Assembly (NCBI RefSeq): GCF_030503895.2
Contig: NZ_CP129970.2
Span: 3,023,001 to 3,087,000 of the forward strand
Origin: Marivirga arenosa
GTDB taxonomy: Bacteria; Bacteroidota; Bacteroidia; Cytophagales; Cyclobacteriaceae
Direction of reading: 5' to 3'
Length of the DNA stretch: 64,000 nt
Shown: piece by piece, positions 44,802 through 54,548 of the stretch
How positions within the stretch are numbered: the first letter of the stretch is position 1
How the letters are laid out: each line of letters starts with the position of its first letter
Translations under genes and position numbers: made by a program
The notes under the pieces: generated by a model
What the model was told of the DNA's origin: nothing
Databases searched by the model: none
What the model saw: only the letters and a program-made list of their open reading frames with translations

Positions 44802-45897
44802 ATGACTACTGACGATTTGAAAGATTTAAAAGCCCGAGTGGAAGCACTTCGGGGGTATCTTTGACTACGATAAGAAAGTAGAAGAAATAAAAGAATTAGA
44901 ATTAGTCTCTGCTCAACCTGACTTTTGGAATGATTCAGATGAAGCAGAGAAGACCATGAAGAAAATTCAAGGTCTTAAAGAATGGACCAAACATTTTGAT
45001 GAGCTGAATGAACTATATGGTGAAACTGAAACGTATCATGAGTTTTTAGAAATCGGTGAATCTAGTGAGGAAGAAGTACAAAAAGCCTATGAAAAAGCTT
45101 TAGCGAAAACTGAAGATTTAGAATTGAAGAAAATGCTATCTTCAGAAGAAGATCAGTTCTCAGCTATGCTTCAAATCACTCCCGGAGCTGGTGGTACAGA
45201 AAGTAATGACTGGGCTGGCATTCTCATGAGGATGTATATCATGTGGGGTGAATCAAATGGTTATAAGGTAAAGGAAGTAGATTTTCAGGAAGGTGATGTT
45301 GCCGGAGTGAAATCTGTTACTTTGGAATTTGACGGGCCTCAGGCATATGGATTTCTGAAATCTGAGAATGGGGTTCATAGATTAGTAAGAATTTCGCCAT
45401 TTGATAGTGGTGGAAGAAGACATACATCTTTTGCTTCAGTTTATGTCTATCCAGTAGTGGATGATACAATTGAAATTGACATTCATCCTAATGATATTGA
45501 AATGCAAACATCAAGATCTGGAGGTGCTGGAGGTCAGAATGTGAACAAGGTTGAGACTAAAGTACAATTAACCCATAAGCCAACAGGAATTGTTGTGGTA
45601 TGTCAGGCCAATAGAACTCAATTAGGAAACAGAGAAGAGGCAATGAAGATGTTGAAATCTCAATTATATCAAATTGAGGTAGAGAAAAGAAATGCCGAAA
45701 GAAGTGAAATTGAGGCTGGTAAGAAGAAAATTGATTTTGGATCTCAGATCAGAAACTATGTACTTCATCCCTATAAATTGATAAAAGATGCTAGAACTGG
45801 AGTTGAAAGAACTGATGTTCAAAATGTTCTAGATGGTGATCTGAATGATTTCATTAAAGCCTATTTAATGGGTAGTGATGAAACTGTTGGTGAATAA
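44802..45897 (+). CDS. prfB: Peptide chain release factor 2, programmed +1 frameshift
   Basis: The start ATG at 44802 opens a 20-codon zero frame ending CTT at 44859-44861 and TGA at 44862-44864. The remaining 344 residues are in the +1 frame from GAC at 44863 to the stop at 45897, giving a total of 364, as in normal RF2. The tripeptide determinant region and the GGQ motif '[18 protein letters not shown]' are clear in the second part, as is '[17 protein letters not shown]'. The gene terminates translation at UAA and UGA. The TGA in the recoding site is a feedback sensor: RF2 shortage favours the frameshift. A terminator follows. Confidence 0.97.
44850..44865 (+). promoter_or_regulatory. prfB +1 frameshift (recoding) site
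   Basis: The window reads CGGGGGTATCTTTGAC, which matches the RF2 recoding signal: G5, then TAT, the slip codon CTT (44859-44861), the TGA stop (44862-44864) and a following C. The spacing of the G-rich internal Shine-Dalgarno-like element to CTT is the canonical three bases. Confidence 0.95.
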
Positions 45898-45922
45898 AAT
45901 GTAACTAAATATAGTAATTTGA

Positions 45923-45948
45923 AAGGCCTGAGTTCAGGCCTTTTTTAT
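45923..45948 (+). terminator. Rho-independent terminator after prfB
   Basis: AAGGCCTGA (45923-45931) pairs with TCAGGCCTT (45934-45942) with a tight loop and a T-run. It also sits between convergent genes. Confidence 0.87.
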
Positions 45949-45957
45949 TGCTTAAGA

Positions 45958-47874
45958 TTATTTCAGAAGTATCTTTTGAGTTGAAATTAAATCCCCTTTT
46001 CTGATTTTTATAAAGTATAAACCTTTATCAAGGAAACTGATATTTAACTCATTTTTATACTCATTATTATCAGATTGATATTTTATTTTTCCTTGTAAAT
46101 CATAAATAGAGATAGTATCCCAATTATCAGTAAACTTTAATAGCCCACTATTCGGATTCGGATAAACTCTCATATTCCAGTTTTCATTAAATGGATTTCG
46201 GGTAGATAAAGTGATGCGTTCCTCTTCAAAAACTGGTCTTATCATCACACTTCCTTCTAATATGATATTGGGTTCCCAAGTCCCACTTTGGTTGTAATAA
46301 AGCCTATTAGCATTGTTAGTATTTTTATCAAATCCAATTGAAATAGGCTGGTCATTTTCTTCTCTATATCCGATATAAAATTCTCCACTTAGTAAAACTG
46401 GTCTATCAAAAGAGAATCTTTGGAATTCATTAATTTCGGTTTCTTTACTAATCAATACATTTTTAGCCCTTAAAATATCATCAGTATTTGCAGTTAAGTC
46501 ACTCCAAACCAATAAAGTTATATTTTGATTAGATGAATTTTGGGTAATATTGGGCACATAAACTTCTATTCCAGTAAGGTATTGCTCTCCGATCATCTCA
46601 AAGCCTTGAGCTAATAAATAATTTCTAGAATTTAGCTGAACTCTAGATTCAGCGGTGCCATCATCATAAGCATAAAAATCATCTAATGGGATGATGGTTG
46701 ATATTGTATCGTTTTGTCTAAAACTTAAATTTGGATAATAATTAGCTACTCCATTAATGGTTTCAAAAAATAGGCTGTCATTGGTTCCCAGGTTGAATTG
46801 AAAATTAAGATAAATAGAATCCTCTTGTTCTTTTTCGGCTAATAAATAATCTATGAAAGCAGCTTTATTTGATAAATCATAATTAAATAAGGCAGTATCT
46901 TGTAGGTCAGTTATGAAATTTCCAGTTACATCAAGTGAATCAATTATGTTTAAAGGTTTGAGAGTATCATAAACAATGCTGAAAAATTCTGTACCAAAAG
47001 AAAAGTTAGTCGAATTTCCTCCCCATAGATTGTTATAGATAAAATTTGAGGGTTTTAAGTTCTCTTCCAACCAGTTTCTATTTAAATGATGTAGTGGAAT
47101 TGCATAATAATCTTTAAAAATGGTTTCTGCTTTTCTCGAGAATGTCCTGTCTTCATAAGAATCATAAGCATTATTCTGAGTACTTACAGGGGTGTTTCCT
47201 TCGTTTAAATAAATATAATCGATATTCCAGACATCGAAATCACCTGCTAAATTTCCAGAAACCTCGAACTTAAATTGGAAACCTGAGTGTAAAAAGCTTT
47301 GATCATTCACTCGTTCAAAATGCTGTGAGAATTTTGTAGGTTCTACATTACCTGTTCCGCCAAAGCCATTTACTTGAATCCAATCACCTGCTTCATTTTT
47401 AAAGCTTAATTTTAATGAATCCTGATTGTCAGGGGCAAACCCCCCATATCCTTGCTGCCAAAAGAAACTTAAATTGATATTAGAATTGACAGAATAAGCT
47501 GATAAGTCAATGGGTTGCGATACTAGGCTGTCACCAATTCCATTATTACCAGCATCGTCAGCATAAGCTACGCCCTGACCATTAAAACCGTCTAAGGTTG
47601 CGACATTATATGATGGGGGAAGATAAGTATAGCTATTATTGACAAATACATTTTCTCCAAATTGCCATAATGAACTGTCTGGAGCCGATAAATCATATGA
47701 GAAATCGTCCCAAAAGGGTAAAGTAATTGTATCAGGATTAGCTATGGATCTAAAATCTGTATGATTTATCCGTTTAAAGTTTGTAGGTTTTTCAATGATT
47801 TGAGCGCTTGCAACCATGGAATAACCACTAATTATTAAAATAATCTTTATTTTAAGAAGCCATAATGGTTTCAT
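45958..47874 (-). CDS. Large secreted protein with type IX (Por) sorting domain
   Basis: A 638-residue protein with a signal peptide ('IIISGYSMVASAQ' to about 25). A long beta-rich middle region contains 'LPFWDDFSYD' and 'FFWQQGYGGFAPDNQDSL', a pattern of large Bacteroidota surface proteins of unknown role. Residues about 562-638 are the sorting domain ('MRVYPNPNSGLLKF', 'ISIYDLQGK', 'GLYFIKIRKGD'). Its start overlaps the PASTA gene by four bases, so the two are co-translated. It is the third gene of the ddl-PASTA operon, a position that suggests a cell-envelope role. Confidence 0.85.
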   Translation of the reverse strand: MKPLWLLKIKIILIISGYSMVASAQIIEKPTNFKRINHTDFRSIANPDTITLPFWDDFSYDLSAPDSSLWQFGENVFVNNSYTYLPPSYNVATLDGFNGQGVAYADDAGNNGIGDSLVSQPIDLSAYSVNSNINLSFFWQQGYGGFAPDNQDSLKLSFKNEAGDWIQVNGFGGTGNVEPTKFSQHFERVNDQSFLHSGFQFKFEVSGNLAGDFDVWNIDYIYLNEGNTPVSTQNNAYDSYEDRTFSRKAETIFKDYYAIPLHHLNRNWLEENLKPSNFIYNNLWGGNSTNFSFGTEFFSIVYDTLKPLNIIDSLDVTGNFITDLQDTALFNYDLSNKAAFIDYLLAEKEQEDSIYLNFQFNLGTNDSLFFETINGVANYYPNLSFRQNDTISTIIPLDDFYAYDDGTAESRVQLNSRNYLLAQGFEMIGEQYLTGIEVYVPNITQNSSNQNITLLVWSDLTANTDDILRAKNVLISKETEINEFQRFSFDRPVLLSGEFYIGYREENDQPISIGFDKNTNNANRLYYNQSGTWEPNIILEGSVMIRPVFEEERITLSTRNPFNENWNMRVYPNPNSGLLKFTDNWDTISIYDLQGKIKYQSDNNEYKNELNISFLDKGLYFIKIRKGDLISTQKILLK

Positions 47875-48659
47875 ATTTTATCCGGTGTCAACAATTGTTC
47901 TTGATTTTTAGGTGCTACAACCCAAATATCTACCTGATTACCAGTTCTAACCGAGCTACCTGCTTCTGGATATTGTTGTAGTACGATTCCAGATGCTTTT
48001 TCATCATCTTCACGGGTTCTTACTTTTCCAATTTGTAAACCACTACCTACGATAATAAATTCGGCATCTTCTCTGTTATTGCCCACAAGTTCAGGCATAG
48101 CAAAAGGTCTTCCTAAACCATTTCCTATTACCAAATCAATGGTTGAGCCTTTAGCAATATCAGACCCTGCTTCTATTTCTTTCCCATTAAATTTTTGTTT
48201 CAGAACAGCATTTTGAAATTCATGAGGCTCATAGGTAATATCTCCTAATAATAAACCATAACTTTCTAAAACCATTTGAGCATTTTTTAATGAACCGTCA
48301 ACCAATTTTGGCATTTTCACATTCGGTGGACTAGTAGCATTTAAGGAAACGTAAATTTTTCTATTTTCTTTTACTTTTTTACCTTCTTTTGGATTTTGAC
48401 TTAATACTGTCAATGGTGGATATTCAGCTGAATAGCCAGAATCTTCAGTTACCTCAAATCTTAAATCTCTTTCAAGAAGAAATTCATCTAATTCATCCAA
48501 ATGAACACCTTCTAATTGAGGTACCGTTATACTTTCACCATGATGTGTAGTTACAGGTAAATAAATGTAAAAGAAAGTGAGTACTATGATTAAGCCTAGG
48601 GTAACTATGATTCCTAAATGAATCAATATGTCTTTTACTGAATCAGCTTTTAATTTCAT
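47871..48659 (-). CDS. PASTA-domain membrane protein
   Basis: A 262-residue protein with one N-terminal membrane anchor (about 11-33) and three extracytoplasmic PASTA domains (about 42-110, 113-180 and 185-250, 'VPQLEGVHLDELDEFLLERDL', 'MPKLVDGSLKNAQMVLESYGL', 'MPELVGNNREDAEFIIVGSGL'). PASTA domains bind peptidoglycan stem peptides or muropeptides. There is no kinase or transpeptidase domain. It overlaps both neighbours by four bases, and the upstream gene is a D-Ala-D-Ala ligase. A role in cell-wall sensing or anchoring is inference. Confidence 0.93.
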   Translation of the reverse strand: MKLKADSVKDILIHLGIIVTLGLIIVLTFFYIYLPVTTHHGESITVPQLEGVHLDELDEFLLERDLRFEVTEDSGYSAEYPPLTVLSQNPKEGKKVKENRKIYVSLNATSPPNVKMPKLVDGSLKNAQMVLESYGLLLGDITYEPHEFQNAVLKQKFNGKEIEAGSDIAKGSTIDLVIGNGLGRPFAMPELVGNNREDAEFIIVGSGLQIGKVRTREDDEKASGIVLQQYPEAGSSVRTGNQVDIWVVAPKNQEQLLTPDKI

Positions 48660-51340
48660 TTTTCAATGGTTTGATTTTTCATTTTTTCTGTCCCAAAAGA
48701 AAGTATTTTATCAATAAAGTCATATGGTTTGTAACCATTGATTGCCGTTTGATGAAAAATACATGTGGCAGGTGTCATGCCAGGTAAAGAATTAACTTCA
48801 ATAATAATGGTTTCTGCTGTTAAATCATCAAAAACTCTAACAAAAGCATCTATTCGAGCATAACCCGTAATATTTAACACTTCAGCGGTTTTCTTTAATG
48901 TGTTTTTCACTTGTTCAGCTACTTTATCATACTCTTCACTTTTTGGAGTATACCTAGCAGGAGTTATATTTTGTCCTTCTCCAGCTAAAAATTTCTCTTC
49001 AAGGCTTAACACTTCACCACCAGCTAACGCTTCTGATGGTTCAAATATTTCATATCTAACTGAGCCATCATGATTTAAATGTGTTAATAAGCCTCCTGTA
49101 ATCTCAAGGAAGTATTTAGCATCTTTCTTTTCTATTAATTCTTCTAAAAGGAAGAAATTCTTTTGAGGGAATTCCTCGTTCTTCTTAAGATTTAATGTTT
49201 TGGCTAAACTTTCGATGAATTCAGCTTGAGGTCTAAACATCATGCCAGCAAAAGCTTCTAGTTCAGCTCTATTTTTTATTTTCTTCACTGCAGAGCTACA
49301 ACCATCATCAGCAGGTTTCGCAATAAGTGGATAGTTTAATTGCCCTTCAATAGCACTTAATTCAGCCTCTTTATTGGATTGCCATTTATCTTCAAAAACT
49401 AATCTATGATCAGCAACTGAAATTCCTGCTTTCTTCAAAATTTCATTTGTATCATATTTATTTATCGTGATTTTTGAACTTTCAACATCGGATCCATTAT
49501 ATGGGATATTTAATTTCTCTAATTCCGATTGAACAGCACCATCTTCACCTGGTCTGCCATGTAATGCGATAAAAGCAACATCAATAAGGTTGTTTAAATC
49601 ACTGTATTCAATCTTTTTAAGTTCATTTGTTCCATCTGAGACATATTTATCGGTTATATCTTGACACTCAAATTTTATTTGAGAAATAATAGGGTGAACT
49701 TCATAATGTTGAATTTTATCTTTTATGTCATCAGCATTATCCTTTAACATAATGTTGATGGGTAGGATGTGTAGAATATGCTTGGATTCATCCCCACTCA
49801 AGAAAATAGGAATGGGTAAATACTTTTCTGAAGAAGCTAGTTTTTCGTAAATATTTCTACCACTTTCAACCGATATATGCCTTTCAGTTGAAAAACCTCC
49901 CATAATAACACCTACATTGATTTTCTGCTGAGCTTCATTCTTTAGTCCTTCTAATTTAGTATCAAGCTTTTTCACCATCTTCTGAAGTTCAAAATGATGT
50001 TTGCCAGTTTTTAATCGAGCTTTTAAAGATGTTCTGATAATATAGCTTAAAAATTGAGAAGGATTCAATCCTATTTCCGCAGCTTGATGAAAGAAGAAGG
50101 AAGAGGGTAACATACCTGAAGTGGTGTTCGGATCATTTAAGAATACTTTACCTTCTTCAGTAATAAATCCATCTATTCTGGCATATACATCGATCTGTAA
50201 TGCATTAAATAGATTAGCGCATTTAGTTCTTATTTTCTCAATAATATCTTGAGGAGCATTGATAGGAGTGATTTTCCTACTTATGCCAGGCAAATATTTC
50301 GATCTATAATCAAATACATCTTTTCCTTTTCTGATTTCAGTAGGGGGAAGTGCTATAGGTTTTCCGTTTTCATCTTGAATTACAATACAAGAGAATTCTT
50401 TTCCTTCTATAAAGGATTCGATCAAAAGAGAATCTTCCGAATCGATAGCTTGAAGTTTGATGCTTTCTGAATTTGAAGAAAGTTTTTGATTCAAAGTATT
50501 TAATAAATCATCCGGAGTATAAATGATGGATTCATTATGAATTACTGGCAATCCTATTCCTTCTCTAATATCAACTAATTTGGCAATGAATTTTATCTTT
50601 TCATCTTCAGTATAGCTTGACCATTCGGAATGATGAATTTCAAGTTCGAAAAAGCTTTTTTGAATAAGCTTCTCAAAATCCTCAAGATTGTCTTCATTTA
50701 AAATACTAACTCCTATAGAAGACCCTTGATGCGGAGCTTTTATGACTAGTGGTAATCCTAGTTCTTTCTTGATGCTCTCAAATATATTAGAATGATCGTG
50801 GCTTTTCCAATCTGCTTTATTTAATGTTATGCTTTTGGGGCTTTCAAAATTAGCTTGTTGTAATAATTGTCTTTGCGCTATTTTACTTATTCCAATTGAA
50901 GATGGTAATATTCCTGCACCACTATAAGGGATTCCATACCATTCTAACATGCCTTGAATATTTCCATCTTCACCATATGGTCCATGCATGGCTAGGAAAG
51001 CAAAATCTATATATTCTTTAAATTCAGATGGTTCTAACTTTTTACCTACTTCACTGATTAGTTTACCCCATTCGTTTTCGGATAAGTTTTCTAATGATTC
51101 AGCATATATCTGAACCGGAAGATCTGATTGTGGTAAATATTTTACTGGAGGATAAAAATCTCGAATTGTACCTTTATAAATATATTGCCAATCTAATAAA
51201 ATGAAATGGCCTTTACTATCCACAAAAATGGGCACTGCTTCAAATATCGATTTATTGAGGTTATCATATACTGTTCTTCCACCCGCAAAGGAGATTTCTC
51301 TTTCCCTAGATTGTCCTCCGAAAAATATTCCAATCTTCAT
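48656..51340 (-). CDS. ddl: Tandem (double) D-alanine-D-alanine ligase
   Basis: An 894-residue protein with two complete ATP-grasp ligase halves. Half one (about 1-440) has the N-terminal 'FFGGQSREREIS' with E14, 'HQGSSIGVS', the omega-loop K348-Y349 and 'ARIDGF' with R388/D390, but Asp403 in 'LNDPNTTSGM' where Ddl has Glu. Half two (about 475-885) has 'GGFSTERHIS' with E486, K783-F784 in the omega-loop, 'ARIDAF' with R829/D831 and E848/N850 in 'IIEVNSLPGM'. The usual bacterial Ddl has about 310-370 residues. Both halves look intact enough to be active. The gene leads an overlapping operon with a PASTA protein. Confidence 0.92.
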   Translation of the reverse strand: MKIGIFFGGQSREREISFAGGRTVYDNLNKSIFEAVPIFVDSKGHFILLDWQYIYKGTIRDFYPPVKYLPQSDLPVQIYAESLENLSENEWGKLISEVGKKLEPSEFKEYIDFAFLAMHGPYGEDGNIQGMLEWYGIPYSGAGILPSSIGISKIAQRQLLQQANFESPKSITLNKADWKSHDHSNIFESIKKELGLPLVIKAPHQGSSIGVSILNEDNLEDFEKLIQKSFFELEIHHSEWSSYTEDEKIKFIAKLVDIREGIGLPVIHNESIIYTPDDLLNTLNQKLSSNSESIKLQAIDSEDSLLIESFIEGKEFSCIVIQDENGKPIALPPTEIRKGKDVFDYRSKYLPGISRKITPINAPQDIIEKIRTKCANLFNALQIDVYARIDGFITEEGKVFLNDPNTTSGMLPSSFFFHQAAEIGLNPSQFLSYIIRTSLKARLKTGKHHFELQKMVKKLDTKLEGLKNEAQQKINVGVIMGGFSTERHISVESGRNIYEKLASSEKYLPIPIFLSGDESKHILHILPINIMLKDNADDIKDKIQHYEVHPIISQIKFECQDITDKYVSDGTNELKKIEYSDLNNLIDVAFIALHGRPGEDGAVQSELEKLNIPYNGSDVESSKITINKYDTNEILKKAGISVADHRLVFEDKWQSNKEAELSAIEGQLNYPLIAKPADDGCSSAVKKIKNRAELEAFAGMMFRPQAEFIESLAKTLNLKKNEEFPQKNFFLLEELIEKKDAKYFLEITGGLLTHLNHDGSVRYEIFEPSEALAGGEVLSLEEKFLAGEGQNITPARYTPKSEEYDKVAEQVKNTLKKTAEVLNITGYARIDAFVRVFDDLTAETIIIEVNSLPGMTPATCIFHQTAINGYKPYDFIDKILSFGTEKMKNQTIEK

Positions 51341-51482
51341 TTAGTACTTTTCAATTGTATTCAAAAATATTACTTGATGATAACTCTACAGGTTTATCAA
51401 AATTCGAATTGTAAAAATAGCATATCTATTAAGAATTTTACCAATGAAATTCAGAATGTATTAATCTACTGAAGAATTCAGA

Positions 51483-54437
51483 TTACTTTATTACGATAAA
51501 CCTTTCTGTTGCAGATATTCTATCAGTATTTAATCTAAGAATGTAAACACCTGCAGCTAATTGAGATACATCAAAGCTTATAAACTGATTGAGAATTTTA
51601 GGTTCAATGAATTCCAACATCACTTTACCGTTTAAATCCAATATTTGAAAAAATGCCTCTTCTGCTATTTCTAGATTCAGATGTAAATTAATTTCATTTT
51701 GTACTGGATTTGGGTAGATAACAAATGGCTCAAGAGTATTCGGATAGGCTGGAGGCGGAGATTGACCTACAAAAAATGTAATGTTTTTTAAATTTACATC
51801 TTGCCCATTATCATGTTTTATTTTAAACGCTAATCTAATTTTATTTCGGAATACATAGGGAGATAAATCAACAAACTCATTTCTCCATATGAGTTGCTCC
51901 TTTATATCATTACCTAAAGAGGTGGCTAATGAATCTCCGGATTTGCTATAGATTAATGACTTAAAATATTTACCTCCTTCATCTGAAATATATATTTCAA
52001 AGGTTTCTGATTGCCTAAAAGGCTTGCGATAAGAAATATCAAAAATCAATCCTAAATAATTTACCCTACTCACGTCAAGTAATGGGCTAATTAACCAATC
52101 CTCAGAACCCTTTGTATTAATTTGAGAAGAATTACTGTTTACTGCTAACAGATTGGGATTAAAAGTCCAGCCTGCATCTTTATCAGGATTGAATTCATAC
52201 CAATTATCTCTCCCATTTTCGTTTAAACTTAAGCGTAAAGGAGGTAATTCCTCAACACAGTCATTTGAGAATGGTAAATAAAGTGAATTCACAATATCTG
52301 CATCATTTGAAGGAGTAATTACCTGAATTTCATATTCATTAATATTTGAACTTGGAACTGGTATGATTAAGTTAATTTGGGTTTCCTGCCCGGGAACGAG
52401 AACTTCATTATTCATGGTGAATTCATTTACGAGATTGTCGTTTTCTAAAATTTGAATCTCATAACTATCAATATTTTCTCTACCTACATTTTTAACTGTT
52501 ATTACTCCTTCAAGAGTTTCATTACAGACTAAAGGGTTTACATCTTCCCATCTTATAATATCAATTTCTCTATTTTTTTTACTTGATTCCTGTACACGGA
52601 ATTCATTAATGTAAAAGTTGTTAGACAGGCGGTTTTCAGCCACTATGCTAAAGCAAACTGAGGGTTCATCTTTCAATCTATTTAAATCGATTTTTACGGT
52701 ATCCCAATCTAATCTATGCTCGGGTATAAATACAGTATCTGTAGGATAGGCTGTAGATAAATCGGTAATTGAATTGGAAAAAATTAAATCATTAAACGTT
52801 CTTCCGCAATCGTAGGAAGCATAAATTTTTATATTATTAGGAATAGAATCACCAACTTGTGAAAATACGAAACTTAATTCGGGGACATTTATAGTTGTAA
52901 AATCAAAGATCGGAGAAATAATATCTTCTCTTTCGCCAAAATTTTGTCTATTACCATAGAAAGGAACTCCGAGACCCACATCAAATATCTGCCAGCTTTC
53001 TTCTTCATCTGGATTACGAATAATCCATGGAGTAATGTTATTGAAAGACTTTTCATATGGCAGACTTGCTTGTTGTATTCTTTGATAATATTCTATTTTT
53101 TGGTTGTTATCGGTTCTTTCATCCAGAAAACTTCCTATTAAATCAACATTGTAAAAAATTGAATATTCGCCCATTTCATTAAAATTCAATAGTGAAAAAT
53201 AAATGGTTTTTTCTTCTCCGCTATTGAGTGTGTCCTCTACTATAATTGATTCTTCTAAGATATCATTAACAAATAATTGAACACTATAATTGCCAATAGG
53301 AAGCAATCCTTGATTCTTTACCGTTATTTGAGGGTTGAAATTTCCACTGCAACTTCCTGTATATCTTGAATTTACTTCGGATAAGCCTAAATCTACATCA
53401 TATACTGGAGGTGCTTCTAATGCAGGTGAGCTTGTCAGACTCAACCTTCTAGGGCTATTTTCTACAACCGTTCTAACTCTAGATTTTTGATCTTCAGTAA
53501 AGATATTCATGCAGGCATCATTAGTATAATCCATGAAGTTTTGTACCATATCTAAACTTTCACAAGTAATTTTTCCAAGATTACAACCTGTGCTTGAATT
53601 TCTAGCGGTAGGCGTATCTTCACAAAAGTCATCTACAGAACAGCCGCCATCACCCCAAATATGCCTTAATCCAAAAAAATGTCCCATTTCATGTGTCAGG
53701 GTTCTTCCTTTACTTTCAAAGGTTGGGCTATCAGGGTTTTCTCCAAAAAATACATAATCAATGGTAACTCCATCAATTAATCGATTATTACTGGCTTCCT
53801 CCAAACCTTCAAGATTAGAAATTGGAAATTCAGCCCATCCTAAACTACCTCCCGCTAGATCAGCTACCCATATATTTAAATAATCCTCTGCTGGCCAATA
53901 GCTCTCTGCTGTTAGTATAGATCTTTCTTGATAACTATAATCAACTAGGCTTCCTGGTATTCTTACAATTCCGGATGTTTCAAAGCCATCAGGGTCTTGT
54001 TTGGCGTAAATGAATTCAATATCGAAAGAAGATGCCAAAGCTTTAAATTCATCTAAAGTTTCCGTTGTATCGGCATTAAGTCTATTGAAATCTTCATTCA
54101 ATATTTCCAGCTGTCTGTCTATACGTTCTTTTGATAAGTTACCTCCTGTTCCTATTGCTTCTCCATTATGAATGATGTGAAAAACAACGGGTACTGTAAC
54201 TTTTTCTTTCCGTGTTCTGAGAGGGGATAAAACTTTCTGTAATATTTGTTGACTAGAAAGCCAATTTTCAAATTGTTGGGTACTTAAATTAGGGTTATTA
54301 CGAGCTCTTTCTTCGAGTATTTTTGGTACGGCACATCTTTCTTGAGCCGAAATGCTAAAAAGAGGTAATGTTGTGATGAGAATGTATAAACCACTCCTAA
54401 AAATGAAATCAATATAAGAGAGGTTTTTTCTTTGCAT
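51483..54437 (-). CDS. Secreted M43-family metalloprotease with type IX sorting domain
   Basis: A 984-residue protein with a signal peptide (about 10-31). The zinc motif H249-E250-x-x-H253-x-x-G-L-R-H259 ('LTHEMGHFFGLRH') and the Met-turn 'NFMDY' near M302 show a pappalysin-type (M43) protease. Cysteines nearby (266, 272, 285, 292, 309) fit the disulfides of that domain. The central part (about 340-900) holds adhesion-like beta domains ('ITVKNQGLLPIGNYSVQLFVND'). Residues about 910-984 form the Por sorting domain. It is secreted and probably cell-bound or released to digest proteins. Surface fixing by the type IX system is from family knowledge. Confidence 0.93.
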   Translation of the reverse strand: MQRKNLSYIDFIFRSGLYILITTLPLFSISAQERCAVPKILEERARNNPNLSTQQFENWLSSQQILQKVLSPLRTRKEKVTVPVVFHIIHNGEAIGTGGNLSKERIDRQLEILNEDFNRLNADTTETLDEFKALASSFDIEFIYAKQDPDGFETSGIVRIPGSLVDYSYQERSILTAESYWPAEDYLNIWVADLAGGSLGWAEFPISNLEGLEEASNNRLIDGVTIDYVFFGENPDSPTFESKGRTLTHEMGHFFGLRHIWGDGGCSVDDFCEDTPTARNSSTGCNLGKITCESLDMVQNFMDYTNDACMNIFTEDQKSRVRTVVENSPRRLSLTSSPALEAPPVYDVDLGLSEVNSRYTGSCSGNFNPQITVKNQGLLPIGNYSVQLFVNDILEESIIVEDTLNSGEEKTIYFSLLNFNEMGEYSIFYNVDLIGSFLDERTDNNQKIEYYQRIQQASLPYEKSFNNITPWIIRNPDEEESWQIFDVGLGVPFYGNRQNFGEREDIISPIFDFTTINVPELSFVFSQVGDSIPNNIKIYASYDCGRTFNDLIFSNSITDLSTAYPTDTVFIPEHRLDWDTVKIDLNRLKDEPSVCFSIVAENRLSNNFYINEFRVQESSKKNREIDIIRWEDVNPLVCNETLEGVITVKNVGRENIDSYEIQILENDNLVNEFTMNNEVLVPGQETQINLIIPVPSSNINEYEIQVITPSNDADIVNSLYLPFSNDCVEELPPLRLSLNENGRDNWYEFNPDKDAGWTFNPNLLAVNSNSSQINTKGSEDWLISPLLDVSRVNYLGLIFDISYRKPFRQSETFEIYISDEGGKYFKSLIYSKSGDSLATSLGNDIKEQLIWRNEFVDLSPYVFRNKIRLAFKIKHDNGQDVNLKNITFFVGQSPPPAYPNTLEPFVIYPNPVQNEINLHLNLEIAEEAFFQILDLNGKVMLEFIEPKILNQFISFDVSQLAAGVYILRLNTDRISATERFIVIK

Positions 54438-54492
54438 TTGGTTTAAATAGTTTGCTCTAAATTAAATAGACTGATATTTAAAACCAAGAATA

Positions 54493-54530
54493 ATGCCAGA
54501 AGTAAAAAACTAATTTTATACTTCTGGCAT
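54493..54530 (-). terminator. Hairpin terminator after the NifU-like gene
   Basis: A 12-bp perfect stem ATGCCAGAAGTA (54493-54504) / TACTTCTGGCAT (54519-54530) with a 14-base loop sits 18 bases past the stop of the minus-strand gene at 54549. The flanking minus-strand sequence is T-rich but not a clean T-run. Confidence 0.6.
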
Positions 54531-54548
54531 ATGTTAAACAATACGAAT

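Noticed and set aside
44802-44956. In-frame TGA early in prfB, which could be read as a pseudogene or sequencing error, with a start at 44956.
   Set aside because: The surrounding bases match the RF2 programmed frameshift signal exactly, and the joined product has the normal RF2 length.
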